Notes: generated by a model not told the origin, from the sequence alone. A stretch of DNA of 64,000 bases from Lepturacanthus savala (GCA_030544235.1 CM060478.1:24685227-24749226); one strand, 5' to 3'; positions 37,296 through 50,602 are shown, counted from the stretch's first letter. Made by a program: numbers and translations.

Positions 37296-38667
37296 TTAGA
37301 GCACTGTGACCTTAGATTTCCCGCCAGTCACCTCGCCTGCTTTCAGTTTCTGACACACCCGACCACTAACATCTGCTCCCACCCAGGTAAACCCTTCACA
37401 CACCTGGGGCCATAATCCCATTTCATTGATGGGGGGACAATAAACAGTCAATTTTCAGAGAACAATTTAGAGAGGACATGAAAAAAAATACTATACTACC
37501 ATAACAATCTGGCCCTAACTTATCCGCTTTCTTTCCCCAACGCTCAAATGTTCAAATGCTTTAAACAATGTTATTAAAAGTATTAATTAAGTAGTTATAG
37601 CAATGCTCCATATTTATTTATATTTATACATAAGGCAAATGAAATGAATGAGGTAAAACTAGTCAAATCTGATGGATGGCTGATTTTGGACAAATGTTGC
37701 ACTGCTGCTCTTGCACTACTGCAGTTTAGATACAAAATACTAAAATACTGCCTCCAGGTGAATGCATCCTCAATTAGTATCAATACTGCACAAAACACTA
37801 TGTTGCCTTTATGAGACATTACCAGAACTTTACTTTAGTAGAGAAGTTGAGACATTTTCTGGCAATTTGGACACAAATGTCTGATTTGATGTTAAAGTAT
37901 CTTTAGCAATGAATTCATCTTTGCTTCACAGATAGATACTTTTGTCTTTTTCTTTTCTAAATGCCTGGCAGTAACACACAAAAGCCCATAACTTTGCTTC
38001 TCCTGCTATAAATATAAAGTTGGTGTGTAACTGTACAATATAAAGGTCAGTGATGTGTGACATGAAGAGGCCGCAAATTCATGACTATATTTGTATTAGG
38101 AAACAATGACAGGTTTTATTATTAAAGAATGTTTCCAATCAACAGTATTTTATATGTGTTTATCTACAAGTGAAAAGTTAGGGCTTTAGTGTATTCAGTG
38201 TATATTTGGAAATAAAAATATGTATATCTGTGAATCAAAGGGTGATCTGACTCGTCTCTTTGGATACATTTTTCCTACGGCCAAAAGGCACTTCTACACC
38301 AAAGTAGACATTTGAAGTTGCAGTAAAAGCCCATTTTTTGTCCCCATCCTCTACTACTCATTCATATGTACGAAAGGTTTCAGCATCATTGTTTTAAAGA
38401 CTCACTGAATTTCTCATGAAGCATCTAAATGTTCAGCATGTTGTTTTAACACAGTGCAAACTGCTTAGGCCAAAACTGACCAGTTTTTACATTAAAGAAA
38501 AGCTCAAAGAACATATTTTTGAATTTTTTTTTAACATGAATTGTCAGGTCTTTTCTTTAAATGACCCAGAATATACAAAAATGGACATTTTTCTACTTGT
38601 TTGTGCAGCTGATAGACATTTGTGTCCCAACTGTGGGACATACAAGGTGATACAGGTTAAATTTGGT
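37296..38667. other. Unclassified non-coding stretch
   Basis: No gene or assignable repeat. The 92-codon frame at 38416-38694 has no recognised family. Confidence 0.5.
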
Positions 38668-38870
38668 TCATTGCATTTAAAAAATCAAATATGAAATGAA
38701 TGAAAATAAAAATATGAAAATATTGTGTTTTTGGTGCAATTGGTCCAAATTGAGTAGCATTATCTTATTCCACTGGCAGATAATTCATCTTATTTCAGTT
38801 TTTTCCCCAATTTGTATCAATTTGGCCTTTTCTTAAAACAAAGAAAACAAGGCTAACATTTCATTAAAAA
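38668..38870 (+). repeat. MITE-like fragment, CACTGCAAAA family
   Basis: Shares TTTTTGGTGCAATTGGTCCA, TTGAGTAGCATTATCTTATTCC and CACTGGCAGATAATTCATCT with 12165-12335 and 14096-14309. Ends are degraded. Confidence 0.6.
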
Positions 38871-39145
38871 AAGCAATACTGATGGGTCACACTATGAACA
38901 GTACACTGGCACTCAAACCATCAGCAGAGAGGAGATGTGGGCACCATAGCAACATGAGTGAATGATATTTAGTAGTATCATGTGTCAACATTGCTAATAA
39001 TGTAGCTGTAACTAAAACAGGTTACCTCAACCTGCAGCTTTTCTCTCTGCACCTATGAATAATGCAAATACTGTTTTTTGTGTATGCTAAACATCAGATT
39101 TAGGCACTTTACAAGATTAGATTCTTACCCATAATGCAAAGCCTG

Positions 39146-39297
39146 CAGCATGCTGCAAAAATTAAATTTTAACCAGTTTAAATATTTTGCATTTGGAACA
39201 ATAAATTCAATGTAGAGTACTATTTTGTTGAATTTTCGTATTCCATTGGCAAGATTTAGTTTTTCTTGATTTTGGTCAATTTAATCTCATTCACACA
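39146..39297 (+). repeat. Truncated MITE, CACTGCAAAA family
   Basis: Begins CATGCTGCAAAAATTAAA and contains TATTCCATTGGCAAGATTTA and TTCTTGATTTTGGTCAATTT. It runs directly into the left arm of the Tc1 relic at 39298, so its right end is missing. Confidence 0.5.
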
Positions 39298-40098
39298 CAC
39301 TTTTGTTTTTGCTCCCATTTTTTATTAGATGAACTCAAAGATCTAAAATATTTTCTACATACACAAAATAACCATTTCTTTCAAATATTGTTCACAAATC
39401 TGTCTAAATCTGAGATAGTGAGCACTTCCCCTTTGCTGAGATAATCCATCCCACCTCACAGGTGTAGCATATCAACATGCCCAGGCATTTGCCCACTCAA
39501 GTCTGTTACGATGATGAACTGAAGTTCTGAGGTTTATGCAGAAATTCTTTAGTTATGCAAACCTGTTATTTCAGCAGCTGTACGAGTGGCTGGTCCTCAG
39601 ATGATCTCAGAGGTGAACTTGCTGGATGTGGAGGTCCTGGGCTGGTGTGGTTACACGTGGTCTGCGGTTGTGAGGCTGGTTGGATGTACTGCCAAATTCT
39701 CTGAAACGCCATTTGGAGACATCTCATGGTAGAGAAATGAAAATTCAATTCATGGGCAACAGCTCTGGTGGACATTCCTGCTGTCAGCATGCCTATTGCA
39801 CGCTCCCTCAACTGAATATTTCAGAGTGGCCTTTTATTGTGGCCAGTCTAAGGCACCTGTGCAATAATCATGCTGTCCAATCAGCATCTTGATATGCCAC
39901 ACCTGTGAGGAACGATGAATTACCTCAGCAAAGGAGAAGTGCTCACAATCACAGATTTTGACATTTTGTGAACAATATATGAGAGAAATTGTCATTTTGT
40001 GTATGTGGAAAATGTTTTAGACCTTTGAGATTAATCTTATTAAAAAACAGGAGCAAAAAACAGTGAACGGAGTGTTGCATTTATATTTTTGTTCAGCA
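39298..40098 (-). mobile_element. Internally deleted Tc1 element with ~200-bp inverted arms
   Basis: Long inverted arms (about 39301-39480 and 39885-40098) share GTGAGCACTTCNCCTTTGCT, TTGTTCACAAA and the complement of GAGCAAAAAACAG. The right arm ends TTTATATTTTTGTTCAGCATA, as in a common fish Tc1 family (recalled). The left arm lacks the outermost ~25-30 bp and abuts a MITE. The middle keeps only the N-terminal third of a transposase on the minus strand. Confidence 0.85.
39566..39811 (-). pseudogene. Tc1 transposase N-terminal fragment
   Basis: The minus-strand frame reads RERAIGMLTAGMSTRAVAHE then LNFHFSTMRCLQ, the paired-like helix-turn-helix DNA-binding region of Tc1 transposases. It continues into degenerate linker-like sequence (QTTCNHTSPGPPHPASSPLR). 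The catalytic DDE domain is deleted. The frame lies between the long inverted arms of the surrounding element, in the position expected for its single gene, so this copy could move only with transposase from elsewhere. Confidence 0.82.
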
Positions 40099-40274
40099 TA
40101 TATACACATTTGTCTTTATGTCCTATTTGACTATTTTTATTTTAACTTTCTAATATCTCAACAAAAAAAATCCCAAAAACTAAAACTTGAAACAAAATTA
40201 TCAACCAAAGTAATAGGAATTCAAGATTTTCTATTCAGTAGTATTTTCACCTGATAAGACTTAATTTCTTGTAG

Positions 40275-40545
40275 TGTGAGAATGGTCCTAAACATACAAT
40301 CAGAGTCATAAAGAACCATCTTCCATGACAAGAACAAGGAGGCCTGCAACAAACGTTTAGAACCCTGACATCAACATCATGAGAAAAACATGAAGAGACA
40401 GAAGCATTGAGATGCATAAATCCACAGCAGAACTGTGGCAACTTCTCCAAGATGCAGGAACAACCTGCCTAGCAAGTACCTTAAAAGCCTGAGTCTCAGG
40501 AGAAGTGGAATGAAGTGTGTTCACACTAAATATCAATTTAATTTG
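40275..40545 (+). pseudogene. Tc1 transposase C-terminal relic (second family)
   Basis: In one frame from 40281, NGPKHTIRVIKNHLP resembles the QDNDPKHT...IKNHL segment around the second catalytic Asp, with the Asp itself no longer present. In another frame, NNLPSKYLKSLSLRRSGMKC and VHTKYQF resemble the C-terminal end of Tc1 transposases. Between them ELWQLLQDA-like codons are readable (GCAGAACTGTGGCAACTTCT). Frameshifts and stops are numerous. It sits about 180 bp past the right end of the 39298-40098 element and appears to be a different, older insertion; no terminal repeats were found. Confidence 0.7.
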
Positions 40546-41021
40546 GCTTTTAACCTGTTAACTGAACTCTGTGTGAAGTTAATTGATCACTATGTAAAAA
40601 ACATTCATTGCATTATTTTTGAAATCATCTTCTTGCCTACATTGTTTGCACACTAATGTTCATTTGCCTTCATTTATGCTGCTGAGTGTTTTAACTATGC
40701 GTTCCCCTTTGCAACCCAATCTTTACTTGAACCAATCATGCAAATCGCCGAAATGTAGTGTAATGTAAATGTAAATGTATATTTATTTTAATTTTGATGA
40801 TTATATCTGACAACTAATGAAAATCCCAGCTGCAGTCCACGCTTTGTGAATCTCAATCACATTTTTGAATGACAATCCTCACTAACGTGCAGATTTTCTA
40901 CCACATCTTTTCCTTCTCTCTCTATTAATGTGTTTGGACTCAGCCTACAGAACCAGACTGAAAGACCCTTCAAAGGCCTTTGAATCAATTAGCTGGTTGA
41001 CTCAAACCACCTTCAAGTGTT

Positions 41022-41232
41022 TTCAATATTTAACCTTTCCACAATATTCAAATTTTCTGAGATACTCAATTTGGGGTTTTCATGAGTTGTCAATTATAAA
41101 CATCGATATTAAAACAAATACTTGAAATATGTCAGGCTGTGAAATGTATATGTTATACAAGTTTCACTTTTTGAATGGAATTACTGAAATAATTGTTTTC
41201 ATGATATTCTAATTATATGACCAGCACCTGTA
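41022..41232 (+). repeat. Probable dispersed repeat ending TATATGACCAGCACCTGTA
   Basis: ATTCAAATTTTCTGAGATAC, TCATGAGTTGTCAATTATAA and CTAATTATATGACCAGCACC are wording I recall from a widespread fish repeat. No second copy in this window confirms it. Confidence 0.45.
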
Positions 41233-44200
41233 AACTCACGATTTAAGCTTCCTCAAAAAGGAAAGACCATGTCCCTCTAGCTCACAGAGGAGCTAGGTAT
41301 GACATATTCCCACTGCATCCATCAACATAACATGTCTTTAGCTAAAACATCCTCTGCTCATTCTGCTGCTGTCTTCAGCTTAAGTAATAAAAAATCACTG
41401 TTTTTACATAAAGGATTCCATGTTGGAGATGACTGGTAGAACCTTTTCTGCTTATGTTTCCAGAATAAAGAAGTGCTGCACTTTCCTATAAGCCCCACCG
41501 TTTTCACCACACCCCCTCTCCTCTCACTGGGAACATTCATGGTTGTTTTGAAGATCAAGATGATCTCACATTTAGACAAGGTAACTAAACACGCAGTTGA
41601 AACTGTGTGGTTAGTACTGAGAGGCACAAGATTGCGTAATTCTGGAGGCTGCAAAGTTATCGTCTCTGCTGTTTGGTGAGAATTTCTGCAGAAAATGATT
41701 AACAGGAGAAATCAAGATACAATGTTGTCCTATTCATATACTTATAAACCACTGAGGTTGTTTTGCAAGTTCAGCATTTACATTTAGTGACAGTAATACA
41801 CATTAATAGCGTTTATTATTACTAAAGCTTATATTTTATTATCTTTGTCCTGTCTGCTGCATATTGGTCATTATTTTCATAGTTTAATGCACAAAAACAG
41901 TAACTATACATACAGTCCCACTACCAACTAACTTTTTGAGATATTTCTCAAAAAAGGATGAAACAACTTGTAACAATAATGTATTTAGTCCATGTCCACT
42001 CCATGATCCCTAGACCTGTAGTAGCACCAACATTAGTTACAGCAATACGTTTGATTGAGCAGATTAAAATAAGTGCTGAAGTAATTAAAACAAAGGTTTG
42101 GTTATGAGAATATTCTAATTTTTATTTTTGTATGTTTGCTTTTGTAATCACATTCATATCACATAATATATTTCTAATTCCAATTCATCATCTGCCTTCT
42201 ATAGATTTTGTTAATTGTGGCCTGAATAAAATCCTGAAGAAGAACCTGGCAGTTTGGTGAAGAGCAGATGTGGTGTTAAAGCAAGTGATCATTGCTCCAA
42301 TCCCAAAATGAGATACAGAGTTTCACTTATCTCGGTGCAGTATTACTGCAAAACTACTTTTAGGTTAAGAATCTATTCATTTTGTTCTTCTATATCTGAC
42401 CCTTGGGATGATCTTAAGTTCGTTAGTTAAAAACATAGTAGGGTAGAGGTTTTAGTTAATGAATGAAACAGTTAACTGTTGAATATGACCTTCAGAAAAC
42501 TAATTTGTCGACTGCTCTTACAACCCATGAGTAATGAGCAGAGTGATGTTTGTGGCGTTCTTAGTCATTTACTGTATCACAAAGCATAATTCGTGATGAG
42601 TAAAGGTGCAACACGGCACTAACGCCCACACACGCCCCCAAAAGTAGTGACCTACTACAGTTTTCACACTGACAGGATATTCAACTCATGACATTTATTG
42701 ATCTTGAACCTGAAATCTGACTCACACGCTTATTCAGTGAGGTTTTTATCGTCATTTAGGGACACAAATCATCAACCTTCAACAGGATTACATGAGCATA
42801 CTACATACTTGAATTCACTCAAACACCCACTAAATTAATCAGAAGCTGCTTATCTTGCAATTTCTCTCGACTGTCTGCACACCTATTGAGCCCAAATGTG
42901 GTTCTTTGACCTCATTACCGACTCAGGAGTTTCTACAATGAGAAGGCATTTTTTAAAAAGGACAATGTCATAGTTTCATGTTCACAGCATGATTGAAGCA
43001 GCTTATACATACACAATTATACACATTCATACAAAATTGAGGAATTTTATAATCATGAATCAGACATGTAATGTCTTATATTTAGCCAACCTACAGCATA
43101 TTCATAGTGACATTTTAGACAAAATATCCCCAAAAAAAATTAAATAGTGTTCATTGTCAGGCTGAAAGAGAAGAGCTAGCAGTAGCAGTGCAAAGTCATT
43201 TTCTGCTCTCTCACTTCTGCTTTAATTCTCTGGAAGACACATAGCAAGTTTTCACTTCTTCTGTAGCTGCTCTGAGCCGCTCAAGTAGCTCCAATAAATA
43301 TTACTTAGCCTTCGAAGGACAGAGTCCATATCAGCCCAAATTTTGCCCTGAAACGGTACTAGTGGGATTTATTTGACAAAACTGAGAGGAACATGGGCTG
43401 ATAGTTACCAGTGCAGCTGTGCACTCTCTTCCTTCTTCAGTAGGATTCAAACTCATGTCAGGGGATGTGCAGGAAAAACTTTCAGTGATTATTAGAAGAG
43501 TGAAAGCAAGGATCAGTGACCACATTCAATTATTTTATCCCAAGTGATGCCAATTATATGAAAAGTAATTAATTGAATCATGAATTATATATTTTACACA
43601 CTGATTATTGTAAATACTTCATTCTGTGACAGGGTGTACCAGGCAGTAGAGCAGATAAGAGAAGTCCTTGAGTGTGAGTGTATCTGCTCAAGTCTGACCT
43701 CTGCTGAAAGAGAATAGTAATATTTTCCACGTGTCCATATAAACTCCCATACTGTACTCTCCACCTGACTTTCAAGTGCTGTATACTGAACCTTGCAAGT
43801 CAATGAGTTTTACACAACAATTTACTGCAAATGTCTCACAATAAAAGCCTTGTTAAGAATTGAAGGGACTTTATCCACTGAAATGCTAAGGAAAGGCTTT
43901 TAATTTGAAAAAGATACAGGAAGGACACATGGGGGTGGGAGAGTGTTTGGTGCTTCTCTGCCCGGTAACAGTATACTGAGTCATCTCTGTCACAGCCCTC
44001 CCACGTATGCCTACGCTGCACTGCTCTCGTTCTCTCTTGGTGGTGGAGAGGCATGGCTGTGGACACGATACCAAAACTAACTGCATCACTTCATCCAGGC
44101 CCACAGATGATAAAAACACACATTTACCGTAAACTGAGGGGGGGGGGGGGCTTGCCGGTACAAGACTGGCATGGCTGGGTGTGAGTGCATGAGCGCCGGC

Positions 44201-45175
44201 ATGCACAAGTACGTGTGTTTGAGAGAGAGAATCTACTTGATATATGAGAACTGATACCACTCATTACGATCATTATGAATAAATAGAATGAAAATGTGAG
44301 AAAAACAGAGTACAAGAAAGGGTGAAAGAGATGGTGTGTATTCTGCTGACTAACTTAGGATCGTTTGTCTCTTTATGACAACTGACTGTCGTTTTTATTG
44401 TTGTATTGTTCTCTTTTCTGTGACCACAATGGAAATGTGGAATGGAACGAGTGTTGCCTTAAATGACTGTATCCTTGATGTTTTTTTCTTTCCTGTTATG
44501 TACTGTATTTTAACTTAGCACTGGTATGAAATAAAATAACCCTGCAGGCTGCAGGATAATGATACTAAGCATCAAAGGTGGTGGTCAAAATGTACCAATT
44601 AAAGTAAAGTGAAGAGTTAATGGTTTGTTATACAGAACTGTCTGAGTGGTCGTCCCTGGGAACGGTTTGGTAAGAGCAGGCATTAAATAGCCCCCCAAAA
44701 AACTGGGAAAACAGACTTACAAAACTAAAAATCACTTTAAAAGATATGTTTTATGATGTTATAGCAGCTAGAATTAAAGTTTTTCATAATATATGAAATG
44801 ATAATATGCAATCAGAGTGATGAACCTACAGAGAATTATGAATGACTCTGCAGCACCCCTCAGCTTTATGGCTCAGAAATCTGAGTTTCAGCTCATTGTT
44901 TAACTGTCCAACTTTATTGTTTTTGTTCATTTTCAGTTGGAAAAAAAACAAAAAAAAAACAAAAACACCCTACCTGCTTTGCACTATGCAGCAACCAGAC
45001 ACAGTTAACAGACAGCTGGTGGATGGAGCTGAGCATTTAGTAAATAAAAAGCCAGATATTTCTCTCAGTAGTTGGTGGAGACCAAAAATGGAGCTAAAAA
45101 CATCAGAAAATCAAAGATAACGTTGCTCCATATCTGCTGAATGTGTAAATGAATAACAAATTTAATATATCATAT
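41233..45175. other. Unclassified non-coding stretch
   Basis: No supported gene, RNA or repeat in nearly 4 kb apart from a 14-base G run at 44137-44150. Open frames on both strands at 41.36-41.68 and 43.3-44.3 kb were read and not assigned; none has a domain or convincing splice sites. Confidence 0.5.
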
Positions 45176-45185
45176 TATAAAAAGG

Positions 45186-45545
45186 GGTGACACGGTGGGG
45201 CAGGGGTTAGCGCTGTTGCCTCACAGCAAGAAGGTCACAGGTTCAAGACCTCCTTGGTCCTGGGTCTGGGACCTTTCTGTGTGGAGTTTGCATGTTCTCC
45301 CTGTGTCTGCGTGGGTTTTCACCGGGTACTCCGGCTTCCTCCCACAGTCCAAAAACATGCTCAGGTTAATTGGAGACTCTAAATTGCCTGTAGGTGTGAG
45401 TGTGTGAGTGAATGGTGTGTGTGCCCCACGATTGGCTGGCGACCATCTGGGGTGTATCCCTCTTGCCGTAACGCACTGGGATTGGCTCCAGCAGACCCCT
45501 GCGACCCTAATGAGGAATAAGCAGGTATAGAAAATGACTGACTGA
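45186..45545 (+). mobile_element. tRNA-derived SINE, copy 2
   Basis: A 360-bp retroposon. The first ~70 bp look like a tRNA (most like tRNA-Val by eye): an A-box-like TGGGGCAGGGGTTAG at 45196-45210 and a B-box-like GGTTCAAGACC at 45240-45250. A conserved body follows (CCTCCCACAGTCCAAAAACA, TTAATTGGAGACTCTAAATT, GATTGGCTGGCGACCATCTG), and the 3' end reads AAATGACTGACTGA. A perfect 10-bp target duplication TATAAAAAGG flanks it (45176-45185, 45546-45555). SINEs are copied by LINE machinery; the partner LINE is not in the window. Confidence 0.93.
45196..45250 (+). promoter_or_regulatory. Internal RNA polymerase III promoter (A and B boxes) of the SINE
   Basis: The A-box-like (45196-45210) and B-box-like (45240-45250) segments lie at tRNA-gene spacing in the head of SINE copy 2. 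The B box departs from GGTTCGANTCC at two or so positions, so current activity is doubtful. Confidence 0.6.
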
Positions 45546-48412
45546 TATAAAAAGGTGATGATATGCCAGAGTTGTGTTCACAACAATCTCAAAAAAATAT
45601 TTAATAAAGATTTACAGTTTGGTTCCGTTGAGAATTTTCATGGTTTTGTTTCCTAACGAATTTTCATGGTCAGAGCTAGAGGGCTTCTGTCTGTGAATTT
45701 AAATAGGTAGGTAGTTTTGGGACATTTGTATCAAAGACCTATTTTGTCTGTTATTTTGACAGGACAGTCTCAGTTTGACACACTACAAGTTCTGCATGTG
45801 TTTGTCACTTCAGTTCTTTAGTCTTCACACTGACAAAAAAAAAAGAAAATGTTCAACCGCAACCGCTGCACGTCACCCAAACTCTTCCCCAAGTCTTTCG
45901 ACCTCAGTATTTTTGGAAGTTGTTAAAAAGTGATGAGTCAGCACAAGGCCAGTTACTATCCGCAGACTCAGTGATGACGTCGGAATTGCCACACTCAACC
46001 AAATTCACAACAAATTCTCAAAGTCTCACCATCCAATCACATATATTTGCGCAGTGTATCAGTTTGTTACAGCAGAGAGTCAGTGTCTTCGTTGCTGAAC
46101 TTAGGTCTTACTTACAGCTCATCTGAGTGTGACGTTTCCGGCAACATTTAGTGGCCATGTTGCAGATTGCAACCAACTAAGTACCCTAACATGCAGAAGA
46201 AACTACAGTGGATGTGAAAAACACAAAAGGCCATCACTAGAACCATTTTCTATATATATATATGGAAACACAGTTATTACATTCCAATTCTGCAAAGCCA
46301 CTAAATCCTACACTGTACCTCTAAGGTTGAATGAACTGCGCTGTTGTATCCGAGCATTATGAAACAATGCAGACTGAATGACACATTGTCAGCTGTTTCA
46401 GACTGGATGACCAAAATGTGGCTTTCCACTTCCGTACAGTCACGAGGGTCTGAGCAACCCAGAATCATACAAAACACAATCGAAGAAGAGTTGACCTCTA
46501 ATGTGGCTGCGAAAAGGTGCAACATATGGCCAGTGCTGGACATAATCATGAATATCATAAATATTTATGTGATCCATGCTTTCTATATACCTAATGTTAG
46601 CCACAACTAAATATTACTGGAAGAAGATGCATTCCTTTTCTACTTGCAATCCCAGAGTGATAATTCATGCATGAGTCTCGTATAAAAATAAATATAAAAA
46701 CTTCCTTATGTATTACAGCATGTGTAGAATGTGGTTACACATCAACACAGCTGTGCAGAAAGTGTCATTTCTGGCTCAAACCGAGCCCATCTGTTGATTC
46801 AAAATGTGAATCCACAGCGTAGCAGTGTATGTGCTCTTAATTTTCTCCATATATACACACACACACACACACACGTGTAAATCCCCCAAAGTTGTCCCCC
46901 CCAAATCTTTGAACACAACTAAATAATTTGGAATATTAAAGAAATGTTTAAAGAAACAACAACATTATGAAGATTATGACCCCTCCCCATTCCTCAAAGT
47001 TTGGTCAAGGTGCTCTTTTCCAGAGGGCGGGGACAGTGGCTAACTGCAATCAGCTAGTAGGAGAAACCAACTAATATGTAGTAAGTCATTTATCACACCA
47101 CTTGTTCAATATTTGTCCAAAAGCAGCCTCTTTCTTACCAGTCCACTGGTTAAGATCAGATCTAATGATCGTTAGCGAGTTCTAACTATGTAAGTTACCT
47201 AGCAACAGCGACTAGGAGGAGGAAGGAGGGACCAGGAGGAAGGGTAGAGAGAGGAGGACGTGGGTCCATCAAAGATTTTACTCATTTAACCTCATTGTTT
47301 CATGATCTCATTTGCCTTGCGTATAAATATAAATAAATAAATATGGAGCACTGCTATTACTGCTATTATTATTTCTATTACCATTATTTAAAACATTTGA
47401 ACATACTAGGCAGGTTGCAAAGGAGTATCAGGGGGAGAAGGAGAATACAATATAACAGAGTGTTATAGCTCCTACATGATGTGCGTCAGTGCAGATTGTG
47501 AAACTGTTGCTCACGTCACCAACAGACTCATAGCTGTACACAGATTGATGAGTCTGATCGCTACTCCTGGACCGAAGCTCTTTGATCACCTCGTTCCATT
47601 TGAAGGCAGCTGCTGCAATATCAGCAGGAGAACACAACAGCAACACTTTCACTTTGGCCCATATATCGGAGGTGCGGACACTGCGTCAGACCAGGAGTAC
47701 ATGACTAAATTTGGAGAAGCACAATTACATGCCAACTGGCAAATATAACAGATAGTCAACGCAACCTGAGCGACTGCCAACTAAAACTGTCCTCACAATG
47801 CGATCCATCGCTTCTGTTTATCCACCGTAGCTTAAAAAAAAAAAAAAATTTAATTCATATTTTTAAACACATCACTACGGAAGGTGAAGGTTTCGTCATG
47901 CCATTTATTGATCCAGGATCTAAAGGCTAAACAGAATAAAACAAACCACATCTCACACAGACTAGTTCACCAGAGCTCGGAAAACATTCGTATTATTTTC
48001 CATTCAACTCTTGAAACGTCCTGCTCTTTAGCCCTACTTTTTTCTGTAAGTATACATCATTATTTTCATTTCGTTTGTTTTGCCAAACATCCTAAAACAG
48101 TAATGCAGTTCAAAAACGACAGATTACTTATCCTCGATCAGCCCAACCATTCAAATCTGAAAGAAAAGTGTTCCCTTGATCTGCAATCCTTCCTCGATAA
48201 ATAACAGCCAATGTTGGAAAAAGAAACTGATGTCCAGCTTTAGATCACTTACTTTTTTGTCACTCTTCATACTCCTCTTCATCTTCTCTTCATGAGTCTT
48301 TAGTGAAAACTAAGAAAGGCAGAAAAAGAGAGAGGAAAAAGAGAGAAGGAATGTTTTTAATCACTCTGAAGGAAGCCAGTTATCTTCCCCCACACATTGC
48401 TGAGTGTCATAC

Positions 48413-48454
48413 TCACACAACACACACTCACCCAACACACACACACACACACAC
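48413..48454. repeat. Interrupted (CA)n microsatellite
   Basis: CA run broken by TCACCC. Confidence 0.9.
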
Positions 48455-48721
48455 TGAGATACCTCCAAAAGGTCAAGATCAGTCAGGAAAAGAGAAAAAA
48501 GAAGTGGGGGCAGAGATTGAGAGAGGGGCAGGAAATAAGAGAAGCCAGAACAGAAAAGAAGAATGAATGTAATGTAAAAGAAAAGCAGATGACAGGAGGA
48601 GCTGAGAGAGACTGGAGAGAAAGAATGAAATGCATCAGCGGTATGGCTTGGCTGAGTCATCGGTAACCACCACTTCCTCCAACGCTCTGTGCTCTCTACT
48701 AATGACTGGCCAACTTCTGAG

Positions 48722-48795
48722 GCGCGCGCACACGCGCACACACACACACGCGCACACACACACACACACACACGCACACACACACACACACACAC
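48722..48795. repeat. (CA/CG)n alternating purine-pyrimidine tract
   Basis: About 74 bp of uninterrupted alternating purine/pyrimidine made of CG and CA steps (GCGCGCACACGCGCACACAC at the left). Frames with His/Thr or Cys/Val repeats here are artefacts. Confidence 0.95.
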
Positions 48796-50104
48796 AAAAA
48801 CAAGAATCTGTAACTTAGGTTGGAATCTTTTAGATTCAAACTGCTTCTCAAAGGGCTCATATGGAGGGCTGTGTTTGAACGAGTGAGTGTCCGTGTATTT
48901 CTAAGCCTGTGAACTTAGCCTATGAACCGACCTTACTCCGTGTGTCATGAGAAACTGCCAGTTGCAGCTAAATTCAGAAATAAACCGCTCTTCCTTTTCC
49001 CAGAATTCCCAGAGGTAGTCCCAGAAACGTCACAGATCCATCTGCTCCAGGCCCATACTGTACAAAATGTGGGAATTACCTGCTCTTACCAAAGCAGTGA
49101 CTGACTATGTGTTATTTCTTTTAGAAATGAAAAGTTGACATAAGGAAAAAAACAGTTGAGTCTTGCTCAACTCAATACACTCAGGGGATTTGCTGCAACA
49201 GCTTTATTTGTTCTGGTATGACCAGTCGATCATGTTGGTTAATGTAGTAACTCAGATCCTGCTGAGTTGGTTCTGACTATATACTGCAATTCTTTTCTAC
49301 AATTTCAATACAGAGCTGGCGCCAGGACATGATTGTTTAGAGTGGAACATCTGATCTGCATGCAAACAGAAATGTAAAAAAAAAAAAACAATTGATGGTT
49401 GTAGATGTGCTTGAACTACTTTACAAATATCTTATCCATTCATTCAATCCACCACATCTGAGCAGCATCTCTGGCTACTGTTTCAGTAAGTCACTGTTAC
49501 AAGGCTTCAGGATGTGGCACAAAGGACAGAAGTAGTTCCATCAAATTACTTCAGATGAGTTCTAGAGCTGTAGGAAGCAGGCCAAGTTAAACTTGCAGCA
49601 CACAATACAGTCTTCCTTCTCACACACTCACTCTGATGATCACCCATTTCTGCCCCTCCCCTCTCTATAGAAACACTTACTCTGGTGCAAATATCCCGCC
49701 CCTCAGAGAGCTGGAGCTGGACCTTTATCTTGTTATGTTAAGCTAACCACATCCTGTTTCAAGTTCCTCATAAGATAAGTTTTGGCCATGCTTACGCAGG
49801 AAAAAAAAACAACAGCAAAAGACATGGTGTAGTTACTCTTTCACCAAAATGATGAGTTCCACCTGAACTCCCTTAAAAATGTTTCACTCATACATGCTGA
49901 GAATGAAACTGGAATTGAAGGCAATGGGGAAAGTGGAGGTATAACCTTTAAGTCTGGTGACTTGCGAAGACTCGATGACTCATGAATCATTACAGATCAA
50001 TAGATCTGTGACTCTAAGCGGGGCCTATCTGATAAGTTGTCATTTCTTTTACTGTAACTCACTGGGGCATGAGTGGCAATGGTTTCATTTTATGTCACTA
50101 GTTC

Positions 50105-50108
<4 letters not shown>

Positions 50109-50172
<64 letters not shown>
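50109..50172. repeat. (TA)32 microsatellite
   Basis: Pure TA run followed by the short palindrome-rich GCTAGCAGCTAGC. Confidence 0.95.
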
Positions 50173-50173
<1 letters not shown>

Positions 50174-50562
50174 CTAGCAGCTAGCTTAAAACATCTGCAC
50201 CCTCGGCCTGATTGGCACTTTCTGTGACATGTATGATCCTGTCATCTCGCCCGTTTGGTTATACAAAGTGAAAAAAATTACTGTATCATCCTGCTGTGTC
50301 TCTTTTTCCGTCATACCCACTCTGTGTTCTAGCACTGTAAAAAGGCAACTGGCTGGAAATGACAACAGCACAATACCAGAAAAGTGTCAATCTCAAAATT
50401 GACCACTTGGTTGTTTATGTTCGCAGCATAAATTGGCCGGCCTCTCGGGTAATTGCGATACAAATGAATTCCTGCCCTCGCCGGCTCCTATCCGGAGAAA
50501 ATCATGGGAACTTTGTGAACACACACACACACATCCTCTTCCCTAGTTCCCACGCTTTTCAC

Positions 50563-50602
50563 CACACACGCACACACGCACACACACACACACACACACA
50601 CA
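50563..50602. repeat. (CA)n microsatellite
   Basis: CA run with two CG interruptions. A shorter AC tract lies at 50519-50533. Confidence 0.92.

Noticed and set aside
46344..46610. LNDTLSAVSDWM-like stretch resembling LINE reverse transcriptase linkers
   Set aside because: The similarity covers about a dozen residues and nothing before or after fits a reverse transcriptase.
48361..48886. Overlapping frames with Cys-Val or His-Thr repeats on both strands
   Set aside because: Products of CA/TG microsatellites.
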